NCBI GenBank assembly: GCA_013698095.1
Contig: JACCVQ010000224.1
Coordinates: 1 to 33,676 of the forward strand
Direction: 5' to 3'
DNA: 33,676 nucleotides
Source: Chloroflexota bacterium
GTDB taxonomy: Bacteria > Chloroflexota > Limnocylindria > Limnocylindrales > CSP1-4
Part shown: positions 17,836 to 24,772 of the stretch, one piece after another
Numbering within the stretch: the first letter of the stretch is position 1
Layout: each line of letters opens with the position of its first letter
Notes under the pieces: model-generated
Seen by the model: only the letters and a program-made list of their open reading frames with translations
Database searches by the model: none
What the model was told of the DNA's origin: nothing
Position numbers and translations under genes: made by a program

Positions 17836-17863
17836 CGCGGGCGGCCCCGACGGGCCGCCCGCG
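17836..17863. terminator. Strong GC-rich hairpin downstream of the anti-sigma gene
   Basis: An 11-bp perfect stem (17836-17846 with 17853-17863; arms CGCGGGCGGCC and GGCCGCCCGCG) has a 6-nt loop. It stands between the anti-sigma stop and the amidohydrolase start. There is no T-run, so this may be an attenuating or factor-dependent terminator. Confidence 0.5.
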
Positions 17864-17890
17864 ACTCGGGTCCGTGGACGATCGCGACGT

Positions 17891-18808
17891 CTACTTCTTG
17901 AAGGTCATCGAATCGAGGATGGCGTGCAGCTCAGCGAGGTCTCCGGCCGGCGTTCCCGCGTAGTAGCCCGCATCGAAGACCATGAGCTTCCCGCTCACGT
18001 TGAGGATCACCAGCTCGTCGATCTGGCCCGGGCCCTGGTGGTAGCGGTCAGGACCGTCGTTGGTGCCCGCTGCGATATCCCAGCTGCCGAACCTGCCCTG
18101 ATCACACTTGCCGAAGCTGGCGTCATCCGGCACGTGGAGGATGATCGACTTGCCGGAGTACCCATCGACGGTGATGTCCACTGGGGCCGACGCATCGCGC
18201 GACTTCTGAGCCGTCAGGGCCGCAACAAGTCCATCGACCGTGGTGACAGGAGCTTTTGGCGACGTCGTCGACCATTGGCACGGGTCGCCGTACACATACA
18301 GCGGGCCGTACCAGGGTCCGATCATGCCAGAGCCGTCGGGAGGATCGGATTTGTCGTTCTTGACGAGGGTTCCCCCATCGGGCTGCTCCCCATACCAGCC
18401 GGGGGCGGGGATCGTGACGGTGATGTCCGGCCCGTCGCCAACGCCTTTGAAGACGAACGGGCCCGGAGCGTTCCCACGAACCGTTGCCGACGGCGTGACG
18501 GCCGACGGCGCCGCCGTGGGCGACGGCGCGAGCGAGGCTTGGACCGAGGGGACCGCGCCGACACCACTGGAGGCGGGTGGACCAAGGAGACGGGTGCCGA
18601 CGACGAGGGCCACGACGACCGCGGCGGCGGCGACGCCTATGGGCACGAGCTTGTTCATGATGGGCATCCTCCACGGGCCGATGACGGCCCGCTGTCGTTG
18701 CTGTTCGATGTCGGCACGGACTGCGTCGTAGACCTGGTCCTGCAGGTGTTCCGCGCCTTCGGCGAGGAAGTGCTGGATCAGGCGGTCGGGATCTCGAGAC
18801 GCGGTCAT
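17891..18808 (-). CDS. Putative membrane-anchored anti-sigma factor
   Basis: The 305-residue product has a short N-terminal cytoplasmic region rich in charged helices (1-50), one membrane helix (about 54-73), a Pro/Ser/Ala/Thr-rich linker (75-115), and an extracytoplasmic domain with two Cys residues (CQW and KCD segments). Its start overlaps the ECF sigma stop (ATGA). By established pattern, a gene coupled to an ECF factor and encoding a single-span protein is the anti-sigma factor. There is no HxxxCxxC zinc motif, so it is not a ZAS-type protein and the assignment rests on context. The outer domain may be the signal sensor. Confidence 0.75.
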   Translation of the reverse strand: MTASRDPDRLIQHFLAEGAEHLQDQVYDAVRADIEQQRQRAVIGPWRMPIMNKLVPIGVAAAAVVVALVVGTRLLGPPASSGVGAVPSVQASLAPSPTAAPSAVTPSATVRGNAPGPFVFKGVGDGPDITVTIPAPGWYGEQPDGGTLVKNDKSDPPDGSGMIGPWYGPLYVYGDPCQWSTTSPKAPVTTVDGLVAALTAQKSRDASAPVDITVDGYSGKSIILHVPDDASFGKCDQGRFGSWDIAAGTNDGPDRYHQGPGQIDELVILNVSGKLMVFDAGYYAGTPAGDLAELHAILDSMTFKK

Positions 18809-19359
18809 GCCAGTCGCTCCTGGGAAGGTACGGTGCCCCGGGCGTCAGCTTCGATGCTGGCCCTGAGCGCCTTTGTGGCGTTGTGCAAGCGGGACTTCGC
18901 AGTCCCGATGGGAAGCCCGGTTCGCTCGGCCACCTCGGAGATGGACAGCCCGAGGTAGTGGTGGAAGACGAGGACGGCGCGCTGCTGAGTGGTGAGCCTC
19001 CGGAAGGCCCGTTCGAGCAGGTCGCGGTCGTCCACGGTGAGGTACTCGTCGGAGGCGGACGCACCCGCGACGGGAAGGATCCTGAGGCCCTCGGACCACC
19101 GTCTGCGACGCCTGGCCTCGGCGTAGCACGCGTTGGTGAGGATGCGGTGGAGCCACGGCTCAAAGCGGGACGGGTCACGCAGGGTTCGGAGCTCGATCCA
19201 GGCCGTGATCAGCGCGGCCTGGACGGCGTCCTCGGCCAGGTCGACATCGCGGAGGATCCGCACCGCGATTGCCAGGCATCGGTCGCCGACCATGCGCGCC
19301 AGGGAGTCGAACGCTTCCGCGTCGCCCCGTTGCGCCTGCTCGACCAGTCCGTCCTGCAC
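18805..19359 (-). CDS. ECF-type RNA polymerase sigma factor
   Basis: The 184-residue sigma-70 family protein has region 2 at about 14-85 (AVRILRDVDLAEDAVQ, then FEPWLHRILTNAC) and region 4 at about 115-165 (LTTQQRAVLVFHHYLGLS, ISEVAERTGLPIGTAKSRL). No extra domains are present. GTG 19359 has GGAG six bases upstream. Translation is coupled by a 4-base overlap to the membrane-anchored putative anti-sigma gene, which would release it on an envelope signal. Targets are unknown; the amidohydrolase gene downstream on the same strand may belong to the unit. Confidence 0.95.
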   Translation of the reverse strand: MQDGLVEQAQRGDAEAFDSLARMVGDRCLAIAVRILRDVDLAEDAVQAALITAWIELRTLRDPSRFEPWLHRILTNACYAEARRRRRWSEGLRILPVAGASASDEYLTVDDRDLLERAFRRLTTQQRAVLVFHHYLGLSISEVAERTGLPIGTAKSRLHNATKALRASIEADARGTVPSQERLA

Positions 19360-19491
19360 CCGTCACTCCATTCCGTAGCCGTCGGCCCAGAGTGGACCGA
19401 TCAGTCAATAGAGCGATCCAGGCAGCCGATCTGTTCATTCTTCGAACGACCGGGCCCTGGGAACCGCGACCCAGGGGCGTTCGCGTTTCCG

Positions 19492-19497
19492 TAGACT
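19492..19497 (+). promoter_or_regulatory. -10 box TAGACT before the dgcN-like gene (leaderless candidate)
   Basis: The box lies 6 nt before the GTG start at 19504. Transcription would begin at or next to the start codon, and no ribosome site is visible. No convincing -35 was found. Confidence 0.45.
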
Positions 19498-19503
19498 CGG
19501 ACG

Positions 19504-20613
19504 GTGAACGATCGATCGCATCCGTCCATGAGCGCGCAGCGCCGCCTCGTCATCCTCGCCGAGGGCAACTTCGGCTTCCACCACGGAAAGACGGCCGTTG
19601 GCGTGATCCGCTACGGATCCGACGATGTCCGGGCCGTGATCGACTCGACCCAGGCCGGCGGCAACGTCTCGTCGCTTCTGCCCGGTCGTGACATCCCGAT
19701 CGTCGCCACGCTCGGCGAGGCGCTCGCCCGCGAGCCGCGGCCGGACACCCTCCTGATCGGGATCGCGCCGACCGGCGGCAGGCTGCCGGACAGCTGGCGG
19801 GCGACGATCCTGGCCTCGATTCAGGCCGGCCTCGACGTGCATTCCGGGCTCCACACCTTCCTCGGCGACGACCCGGAGTTCGCCGCCGCTGCTCGCGAGG
19901 CCGGGACGGTCATCGTCGACCATCGCCGGCCGCCGGCCAGGATGGAGACGTCCGTGGGGCGAGGCCATGAACCCGGGAAGCGGGTGATCCTGACGGTCGG
20001 GACCGACTGTGCGATCGGCAAGATGTCGGTCGCGCTCGAGCTCCGTTCGGCGGCGGTGGCGGCCGGCCATTCAACGTCGTTCGTCCCGACGGGCCAGACC
20101 GGGATGATGATCGAGGGCTGGGGCGTCGCGGTCGACCGGCTCATCAGCGACTTTGCCCAGGGCACCGTCGAGTGGATGGTGGAGGAGGGCGAGAGGCGCG
20201 GCGACTGGGTGATCGTCGAGGGCCAGGGCTCGCTCGATCACCCGGCGTACTCATCGGTGACCCTCGCCCTGATCCACGGCGCGACGCCCCAGGCGATGGT
20301 CCTCGTCCACAAGGCCGGCCAGGTGGAGCACGATTTCGACCACCTGCCCGAGGCGTCGTTTCCGATCGCCGAGCTCCGTCCGTTCATCGACCTCCACGAG
20401 CGCGTGGCCGGCCTGATCGCTCCGTCGAAGATCGTGGCCGTCGCCCTGAATACCTCGGCGATCGCCTCGGACGCGGACGCTCGCACGGAGATCGCCCGGA
20501 TCGCGACCGAGACCGGCCTGCCGGTCGACGACCCGGTCCGCTTCGGGGGCGGCCCGCTCTGGTCGGAGATCGAGGCGGCGGTGGAGCGCCTGCCGTGGGT
20601 CGCCGGTCGCTGA
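19504..20613 (+). CDS. dgcN: DUF1611 family protein, DgcN-like N-acyltransferase
   Basis: The 369-residue DUF1611 (COG3367) protein has an N-terminal Rossmann-like domain and a C-terminal P-loop domain with GTDCAIGKMS (about 166-175), followed by VIVEGQGSLDHPAY. Members paired with an enolase-superfamily epimerase are described as DgcN, a D-glutamate N-acetyltransferase; the enolase-type gene follows after one base, which supports that reading. Start GTG 19504 is preceded by a -10-like TAGACT and no ribosome site; ATG 19528 is an alternative. Acyl donor and substrate cannot be proven from sequence. The gene symbol is tentative. Confidence 0.85.
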   Translation: MNDRSHPSMSAQRRLVILAEGNFGFHHGKTAVGVIRYGSDDVRAVIDSTQAGGNVSSLLPGRDIPIVATLGEALAREPRPDTLLIGIAPTGGRLPDSWRATILASIQAGLDVHSGLHTFLGDDPEFAAAAREAGTVIVDHRRPPARMETSVGRGHEPGKRVILTVGTDCAIGKMSVALELRSAAVAAGHSTSFVPTGQTGMMIEGWGVAVDRLISDFAQGTVEWMVEEGERRGDWVIVEGQGSLDHPAYSSVTLALIHGATPQAMVLVHKAGQVEHDFDHLPEASFPIAELRPFIDLHERVAGLIAPSKIVAVALNTSAIASDADARTEIARIATETGLPVDDPVRFGGGPLWSEIEAAVERLPWVAGR

Positions 20614-20614
20614 C

Positions 20615-21664
20615 GTGGCGATCCAGCTGCGTCACGAGGTCCTGAACCTCGCGCTGCGCGACCCGTTCCGGATCGCCCGCTCGGATCACGACGCCGGCCA
20701 CACCGTGACCACGGTGATCGTCGAGCTCCGGGACAACCGATTTCCGGGTGTCGTCGGGATCGGCGAGGGCTATCCGGACCGCTTCTACGGCGACACGGTC
20801 GACACGATGACAGCCGTGTTCCCGCTCCTGCTCGCGGCGGTGGGCGAGGTGGACCCGAGCCCCGACGGCCTCGCCGCGGCCGGCGCGGCGATGGCTCGGG
20901 CGATCGCGCATCACGGTGGTGCGAAATGTGCGCTCGACATCGCCCTCCACGATCTCGTCGGAAAGGTCACCGGTCGCTCGATCAAGGAGCTTCTTGATCT
21001 TCCGGGAGCGATCCCGCCGACCGACTTCACCCTCGGCCTCGACGAGCCGGACGTCGTCGCCGAACGGGCCCGCCGAGCGGTCCACTTTCCGGCCCTCAAG
21101 ATCAAGTGCGGCGGGCCGGCCGATCTCGCGACCCTCGAGGCGGTCCGGTCGGTCTACGACGGCCCGATCCGGGTCGACGCCAACACGGCATGGCAGCCGG
21201 ACGACGCGGTCGCCCTGCTGCCGGAGCTCGAGCGGCTCGGGGTCGAGCTGATCGAGCAGCCGTTCCCGGCCCGCCGCCTCGACCAGCTGCGCTGGCTCCA
21301 GGAGCGTTCGAGCCTGCCGATCGTCGCCGACGAGAGCGCGGTCACGATGGAGGATCTCGACGGTCTCGTCGGCGTCGTCGCCGGGGTCAACGTCAAGCTC
21401 GCGAAGTGCGGCGGGGTCGGTCCGGCCAAGGCGATGCTGACCCGGGCCCGTGAGCTCGGCTTCCGGACGTTTCTCGGTTGTATGGAGGAGACATCGGTCG
21501 CGATCGCCGCGTCGGCAGCGGTCGCCTCGCTCGCCGACTGGGTCGATCTCGACGGCAACCTGCTCCTCGCCGACGACCCGTTCGGCGGTCTGGAGCTTGA
21601 TGCCGACTGCCGCTGGCAGTTGAGCAGCGCGCCCGGCCTCGGTGTCAGCCGGCGTCCCAACTGA
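20615..21664 (+). CDS. dgcA: Enolase-superfamily racemase/epimerase (DgcA-like)
   Basis: The 349-residue enolase-superfamily protein has the muconate-lactonising/epimerase active-site set: LKIKCG (the KxK base, near 160-165), RVDANTAW (first metal Asp), ELIEQPF (metal Glu), ADESAV (metal Asp) and VKLAKCGG (second lysine base). These motifs fit dipeptide epimerases and the N-acetyl-D-glutamate racemase DgcA. It starts with GTG one base after the dgcN-like stop, so both are expressed together. The likely reaction is inversion at C-alpha of an N-acylated amino acid or dipeptide; substrate choice is inferred from the neighbour. Confidence 0.88.
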   Translation: MAIQLRHEVLNLALRDPFRIARSDHDAGHTVTTVIVELRDNRFPGVVGIGEGYPDRFYGDTVDTMTAVFPLLLAAVGEVDPSPDGLAAAGAAMARAIAHHGGAKCALDIALHDLVGKVTGRSIKELLDLPGAIPPTDFTLGLDEPDVVAERARRAVHFPALKIKCGGPADLATLEAVRSVYDGPIRVDANTAWQPDDAVALLPELERLGVELIEQPFPARRLDQLRWLQERSSLPIVADESAVTMEDLDGLVGVVAGVNVKLAKCGGVGPAKAMLTRARELGFRTFLGCMEETSVAIAASAAVASLADWVDLDGNLLLADDPFGGLELDADCRWQLSSAPGLGVSRRPN

Positions 21665-21681
21665 ATTCGCAGTCCCGGGAC

Positions 21682-21715
21682 GCGTCCGGCGCAAGTTTCT
21701 TCGCGAACCGGACGC
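21682..21715 (+). terminator. Hairpin downstream of the dgcN/dgcA-like operon
   Basis: Arms GCGTCCGG and CCGGACGC (8 bp, perfect) have an 18-nt loop that itself contains the palindrome TTCGCGAA. A short ATTTC follows. It is a plausible transcription end, though without a long T-run. Confidence 0.5.
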
Positions 21716-21737
21716 ATTTCACAGAACGTCCGTTTCA

Positions 21738-21770
21738 TGTGGACAAGTTGGTGGACGAGATGGTGGACAA
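21738..21770 (+). repeat. Three DnaA-box-like repeats at exact 12-bp spacing
   Basis: TGTGGACAA (21738), GGTGGACGA (21750) and GGTGGACAA (21762) recur every 12 bp. The first is the exact complement of TTGTCCACA, the DnaA-box form of high-GC bacteria. The array ends 29 bp before a -10-like TACGAT. It may be a DnaA or other regulator site; no replication gene lies in the window. Confidence 0.5.
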
Positions 21771-21956
21771 ACCCCCTACTCGGGGAGGGTCAAGCGGCCT
21801 ACGATACGAGTCCATCGCGCCGCCGAGTGGTTCTCCGGGAGGGACGGAAGCCCGGCCGATGGGTCCCCACGGACGTCCGCAGCCGACCATGCCTGTCGGC
21901 CTTCGGGCGAGGACTTTGCGTTGCCGTGACCTGACCGACCGGAGGAGTGGCCATCG

Positions 21957-22406
21957 ATGGATCCATACATTGCCGGCGAACGCGCGCTGGCCGGAGCCTC
22001 GCCCGACGCGGCGCTTGAGGCAATCGAATTCGTCCGGTTCTGCCATCGTCGTCGGCGGGTCGGTTGGCCCGAGCTCTACGATGAGATGTGCGCCGTGGCG
22101 GGACGCGGTCTCTACCGCGGCTACGGCCAGGACGACCTGGCCGCGATCGGGGTCGGCTTTGGCCTCTTCTCGATGCCAGCCCTGGCCGGATTGGTCGCCA
22201 AGGTGGTCGAGGAGGACCTCGAGCGGAGGCGCCGGACAGCCGCCGCGGTCCAGGCAAGCCTGGTCCTCGACGACGTGAGCCTCGAGGCCATGGCTCCCCA
22301 CGAAGGTCCTCGGGCGGTTGCGCCAACGCGCGAACGAAGCGAGGCGACCGAACTCGCCAGCACGGAGCCTGGATTGATCAGGAGCGCGGTTTCCGCCGGA
22401 GTCTGA
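21957..22406 (+). CDS. Hypothetical protein
   Basis: The 149-residue product belongs to no family I recognise. The first two thirds look globular and mainly helical (AIEFVRFCHRRRRVGWPELY, then FSMPALAGLVAKVVEEDLERRRR). The last 45 residues are low in structure and rich in Ala, Glu, Ser and Arg. There is no signal sequence; one Gly/Ala-rich hydrophobic stretch is present but it is too short for a confident membrane helix. The start ATG 21957 has GGAGGAG nine bases upstream, which makes expression likely. It stands alone downstream of the DnaA-box-like repeats. Confidence 0.75.
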   Translation: MDPYIAGERALAGASPDAALEAIEFVRFCHRRRRVGWPELYDEMCAVAGRGLYRGYGQDDLAAIGVGFGLFSMPALAGLVAKVVEEDLERRRRTAAAVQASLVLDDVSLEAMAPHEGPRAVAPTRERSEATELASTEPGLIRSAVSAGV

Positions 22407-22491
22407 ATCGGCGATTCGAGCGATTGTCGCGTCATCATCGACGCCCGACCTGGGCCTTCACCGGGCGGGGTGGGGGCCCTGTTCGTTGCCG

Positions 22492-22719
22492 TCAGGCGCG
22501 GATCCGGCGCCTCGCCATCTCGCCCTCGATCTGGCGCTCGGCCTCGACATAGCGGTCGATCTGCTCGCGGATCTGGTTTGCCTCGGGGGTGTAGAGGTGG
22601 ACCTGCTGCTGGAGGATGTAGGACAGGCGACGGCTCGTCATCCGGACGTGGTCGAGGTTCTTCATCAGGACCAGCGGATCCATCGAGGCGAGGTCCGACG
22701 GGTGGTACATCTGCTGCAT
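22492..22719 (-). CDS. Small helical protein of unknown function (75 aa)
   Basis: The 75-residue product is hydrophilic and almost entirely helix-forming, with Gln/Arg/Glu-rich heptad-like spacing (RLSYILQQQVHLYTPEA, IREQIDRYVEAERQIEGEM), and may be a small coiled coil. There is no membrane helix and no cysteine. A near-perfect -10 box TAGAAT (22726-22731) lies exactly 6 nt before the ATG, and no ribosome site is present, so translation is probably from a leaderless mRNA. This promoter is the best argument that the gene is real. Confidence 0.78.
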   Translation of the reverse strand: MQQMYHPSDLASMDPLVLMKNLDHVRMTSRRLSYILQQQVHLYTPEANQIREQIDRYVEAERQIEGEMARRRIRA

Positions 22720-22725
22720 GCCCGC

Positions 22726-22731
22726 ATTCTA
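22726..22731 (-). promoter_or_regulatory. -10 box TAGAAT before the 75-aa gene (leaderless candidate)
   Basis: Five of six consensus bases match, and the box ends 6 nt before ATG 22719. Confidence 0.55.
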
Positions 22732-22766
22732 GCGAGGCGCCGTGCGGCCGAGACGGATGCATCAGC

Positions 22767-24173
22767 TCAGATCGAGCGGAGCCCCTTCGGCGGCCAGTCC
22801 CAGTCGATCGGCGTGCCGGCCCCTGCGAGCGCTCGCCGGCGGCCCGCCTCGGTCGCCCCGAGAACGAGGATCCGGTCGGTCTTCGTCGCCTGGCCGGCCT
22901 CGGTGCCCCACAGCTTCGTCATCTTGCGTCCGGCTGCGACATCATCGAGGGCGACACCGGCCAGGCGATAGCCCTCGGGCTCGGCCGCCCGCTCCCAGAC
23001 CCGCTCGGCGAGCCCGACCGCCCCCTTGAGAGGCCGGCCGCGGTCCGTCTCGACGTCGCCGATCACGAGGACCACGACCGCGTCGTCGGCCAGGATCGTG
23101 CGCAGGTCGGCCAGGACCTCGCGCAGGAACACGAGATATGGCTCGCGATGGTGGGCATCGTCGAGAGCCGCGTCGATCGCGCGGGCGTCCTCACCCAGGA
23201 ACCACGTCCGGAGCCAGTTGTAGTAGCCGTACTTCACGACGCGCAGGTAGGGCGGCGAGGTCACGACGAGGCGGGCTCGCTCGGGCAGGCCGCGCTCGCG
23301 CAGCGCGAGACGGGTGCGACCGGCGCTGTCACGGGCGTCGCCGAGGAGGGCGATTCCGGGTGTCCGGGGGAGGGCCTCGCGGTGGAGCCGCGCGAGCTTC
23401 TTCTCCAGGCCGCCAAAGACATCGCGGTCCGGCGAGGCGAATGCGGTCCGGGCGGCGAAGTCGCGGACGTAGCGCGGCGCCATGCTGAACGTGTTGGGCA
23501 TCAGCTCCGAGAGATACGAAGCGCTCTTGCCGTGGAGGATCCCGGTGATGGCGGCGGCGAGGAAGCGGTCGACCCGGTCATCGCGGCGGAGCGCGGTCCG
23601 GACGTACAGGAGCTGGGCCAGCGTCCGCGGATGAAACGCGACGGCGACTTCGGGCGGGACTGTCTCGACCCGCTCGGTCGGCGTGGTGGCGCCCTGTCGG
23701 GCGGCCGGAACCGGAATGGTCGGTGCGTCGCCGCTGTCGGCGAGGACGGCGGCAGCGAGGGTCAGCCACTCGGCAGATGAGGCGGCCCAGCCGATCCGGA
23801 GCGCCGCGAGGCGGGTCGCGGCCTCGGCCGGGGTGGCGGGCTCGACCTTCGACGCGGTCAGCAGGTGGGCGAGCGGGTTCAGGTCGTTGCCGACGCCGAT
23901 CCGGCCCTCGGCGCAGGCCTGGAGGACGGTCGTGCCCCGGCCCGAGAACGGATCGAGGACGACATCCCCACGCCGCGAGTAGCGCCCGACGAAGGCATGG
24001 GCGAGGGCGGCCGGGAAGCTGGCGAGGTACGAGCACATCGGATGGAGCGCCGGGCCCCACAGCCGAGCCTGGTCCTTCCATTCCGGCGCGATCGACAGGA
24101 TCGGCAGGACGGGCGGCGCGTCGAGATCGAGTGCCAGCTGGGCCGCCGCGGCGACCCTCGTGTCGATCGTCAT
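22767..24173 (-). CDS. Site-specific DNA methyltransferase (amino-methyltransferase type)
   Basis: The 468-residue product has SAM-binding motif I DPFSGRGT (74-81), an acidic motif II GVGNDLNP (93-100), and catalytic motif TSPPY (305-309). With motif I before the catalytic motif, and SPPY rather than DPPY, it resembles N4-cytosine or N6-adenine methyltransferases. The roughly 200 residues between the motifs could hold a target-recognition region. No restriction enzyme or specificity subunit is nearby, so it is an orphan enzyme; an RNA target cannot be ruled out. ATG 24173 is the best start in view, with GAGG adjoining it; a -10-like TATGCT lies at 24211-24216. Confidence 0.88.
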   Translation of the reverse strand: MTIDTRVAAAAQLALDLDAPPVLPILSIAPEWKDQARLWGPALHPMCSYLASFPAALAHAFVGRYSRRGDVVLDPFSGRGTTVLQACAEGRIGVGNDLNPLAHLLTASKVEPATPAEAATRLAALRIGWAASSAEWLTLAAAVLADSGDAPTIPVPAARQGATTPTERVETVPPEVAVAFHPRTLAQLLYVRTALRRDDRVDRFLAAAITGILHGKSASYLSELMPNTFSMAPRYVRDFAARTAFASPDRDVFGGLEKKLARLHREALPRTPGIALLGDARDSAGRTRLALRERGLPERARLVVTSPPYLRVVKYGYYNWLRTWFLGEDARAIDAALDDAHHREPYLVFLREVLADLRTILADDAVVVLVIGDVETDRGRPLKGAVGLAERVWERAAEPEGYRLAGVALDDVAAGRKMTKLWGTEAGQATKTDRILVLGATEAGRRRALAGAGTPIDWDWPPKGLRSI

Positions 24174-24210
24174 CCTCGGCGGTGGGCTCCTGGCGGCTGA
24201 CGGGCGGCGG

Positions 24211-24216
24211 AGCATA
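24211..24216 (-). promoter_or_regulatory. -10-like TATGCT upstream of the methyltransferase
   Basis: Four of six consensus bases match. It would give a leader of about 30 nt before ATG 24173. No clear -35 was seen. Confidence 0.35.
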
Positions 24217-24328
24217 CCAGACCGGATTCGGCGCTCGGTGGGGCACAGCCATCGGCTGAAGGGCATCAGACGGCGACGAGCAGGGCCTGAACGCGATCTC
24301 ATCGCCAGGGCCGGTCAAGGGCAGGCGC

Positions 24329-24334
24329 TAGAAT
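24329..24334 (+). promoter_or_regulatory. -10 box TAGAAT of tRNA-Arg
   Basis: Five of six consensus bases match. The box ends 9 nt before the tRNA, so the primary transcript has almost no 5' extension. Confidence 0.5.
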
Positions 24335-24343
24335 CCGCGCCAC

Positions 24344-24419
24344 GTCCCCGTAGCTCAGTGGACAGAGCAACCGCCTTCTAAGCGGAAGGTCGCAGGTTCG
24401 AACCCTGCCGGGGACGCCA
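24344..24419 (+). tRNA. tRNA-Arg (anticodon TCT)
   Basis: The acceptor stem GTCCCCG pairs with CGGGGAC. The D arm is GCTC/GAGC, the anticodon loop CTTCTAA carries TCT (AGA codons), and the T arm GCAGG-TTCGAAC-CCTGC is intact. The discriminator is G and CCA is encoded (24417-24419). AGA codons are rare in such a GC-rich genome, so this is a minor arginine isoacceptor. Confidence 0.97.
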
Positions 24420-24428
24420 ACCAGCTGT

Positions 24429-24722
24429 TCAGCTCAGGTCGGCGCCCTCCATCTCGAGCTCGTCAGGGTCGTCGAGGGCTTCGTCGGCGTAGCACCAGCG
24501 CCAGGCCTCGCCGGGCTGGATCGAGCGGGCAACGGGATGGCCGCTGGCCGCGAAGTGACCGGATGCGTGCTTGTTCGGGCTTTGATCGCAGCAGCCCACC
24601 GAGCCGCATGTTTGACACTGGCGGAGGTGGACCCATTCCTCGCCGAGCTCGACGCAGGCCGCGCAGATGGCCGCTGCCGGCGGAACCGAGCGCGACTCCC
24701 AGAGATGGGGACAGGTGCTCAT
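24429..24722 (-). CDS. UBP-type zinc finger protein
   Basis: The 97-residue product is almost entirely one zf-UBP domain: C4-x-H6, C20xxC23, C36xxC39GSVGC44C45, H52xxxH56 and H62, with the characteristic RQCQTCG and KHASGH segments. In eukaryotes this fold binds the free C-terminal Gly-Gly of ubiquitin. Free-standing bacterial copies exist but their role is unknown. The acidic C-terminal tail (DDPDELEMEGADL) is probably disordered. The gene ends 9 bases from tRNA-Arg, which is on the opposite strand. A -10-like TACGCT (24731-24736) lies 8 nt before the ATG, and no clear ribosome site is seen. Confidence 0.9.
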   Translation of the reverse strand: MSTCPHLWESRSVPPAAAICAACVELGEEWVHLRQCQTCGSVGCCDQSPNKHASGHFAASGHPVARSIQPGEAWRWCYADEALDDPDELEMEGADLS

Positions 24723-24730
24723 CGCGGGCG

Positions 24731-24736
24731 AGCGTA
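24731..24736 (-). promoter_or_regulatory. -10-like TACGCT before the UBP zinc-finger gene
   Basis: The TAnnnT box lies 8 nt before ATG 24722, which would give a leaderless or nearly leaderless mRNA. Confidence 0.4.
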
Positions 24737-24772
24737 CTCCTCAACGAGCCGGGCGGCAGCGCGCCGGCGCTC

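Larger units (their letters stand above)
21665..21956. other. Intergenic region with hairpin, 12-bp repeats and a promoter
   Basis: These 292 bases hold no convincing gene. In order they contain a hairpin after the dgcA-like gene, three 12-bp-spaced GTGGAC repeats, a -10-like TACGAT (21800-21805) and a ribosome site GGAGGAG (21941-21947) for the next gene. Confidence 0.7.

Noticed and set aside
21738..21770. Chromosomal replication origin
   Set aside because: Only three box-like elements, no AT-rich unwinding region, and no dnaA, dnaN or rpmH nearby.
24344..24419. tRNA-Arg as attachment site of an integrated element including the methyltransferase
   Set aside because: No second copy of the tRNA 3' end and no integrase in the window; flanking genes look like ordinary chromosome.
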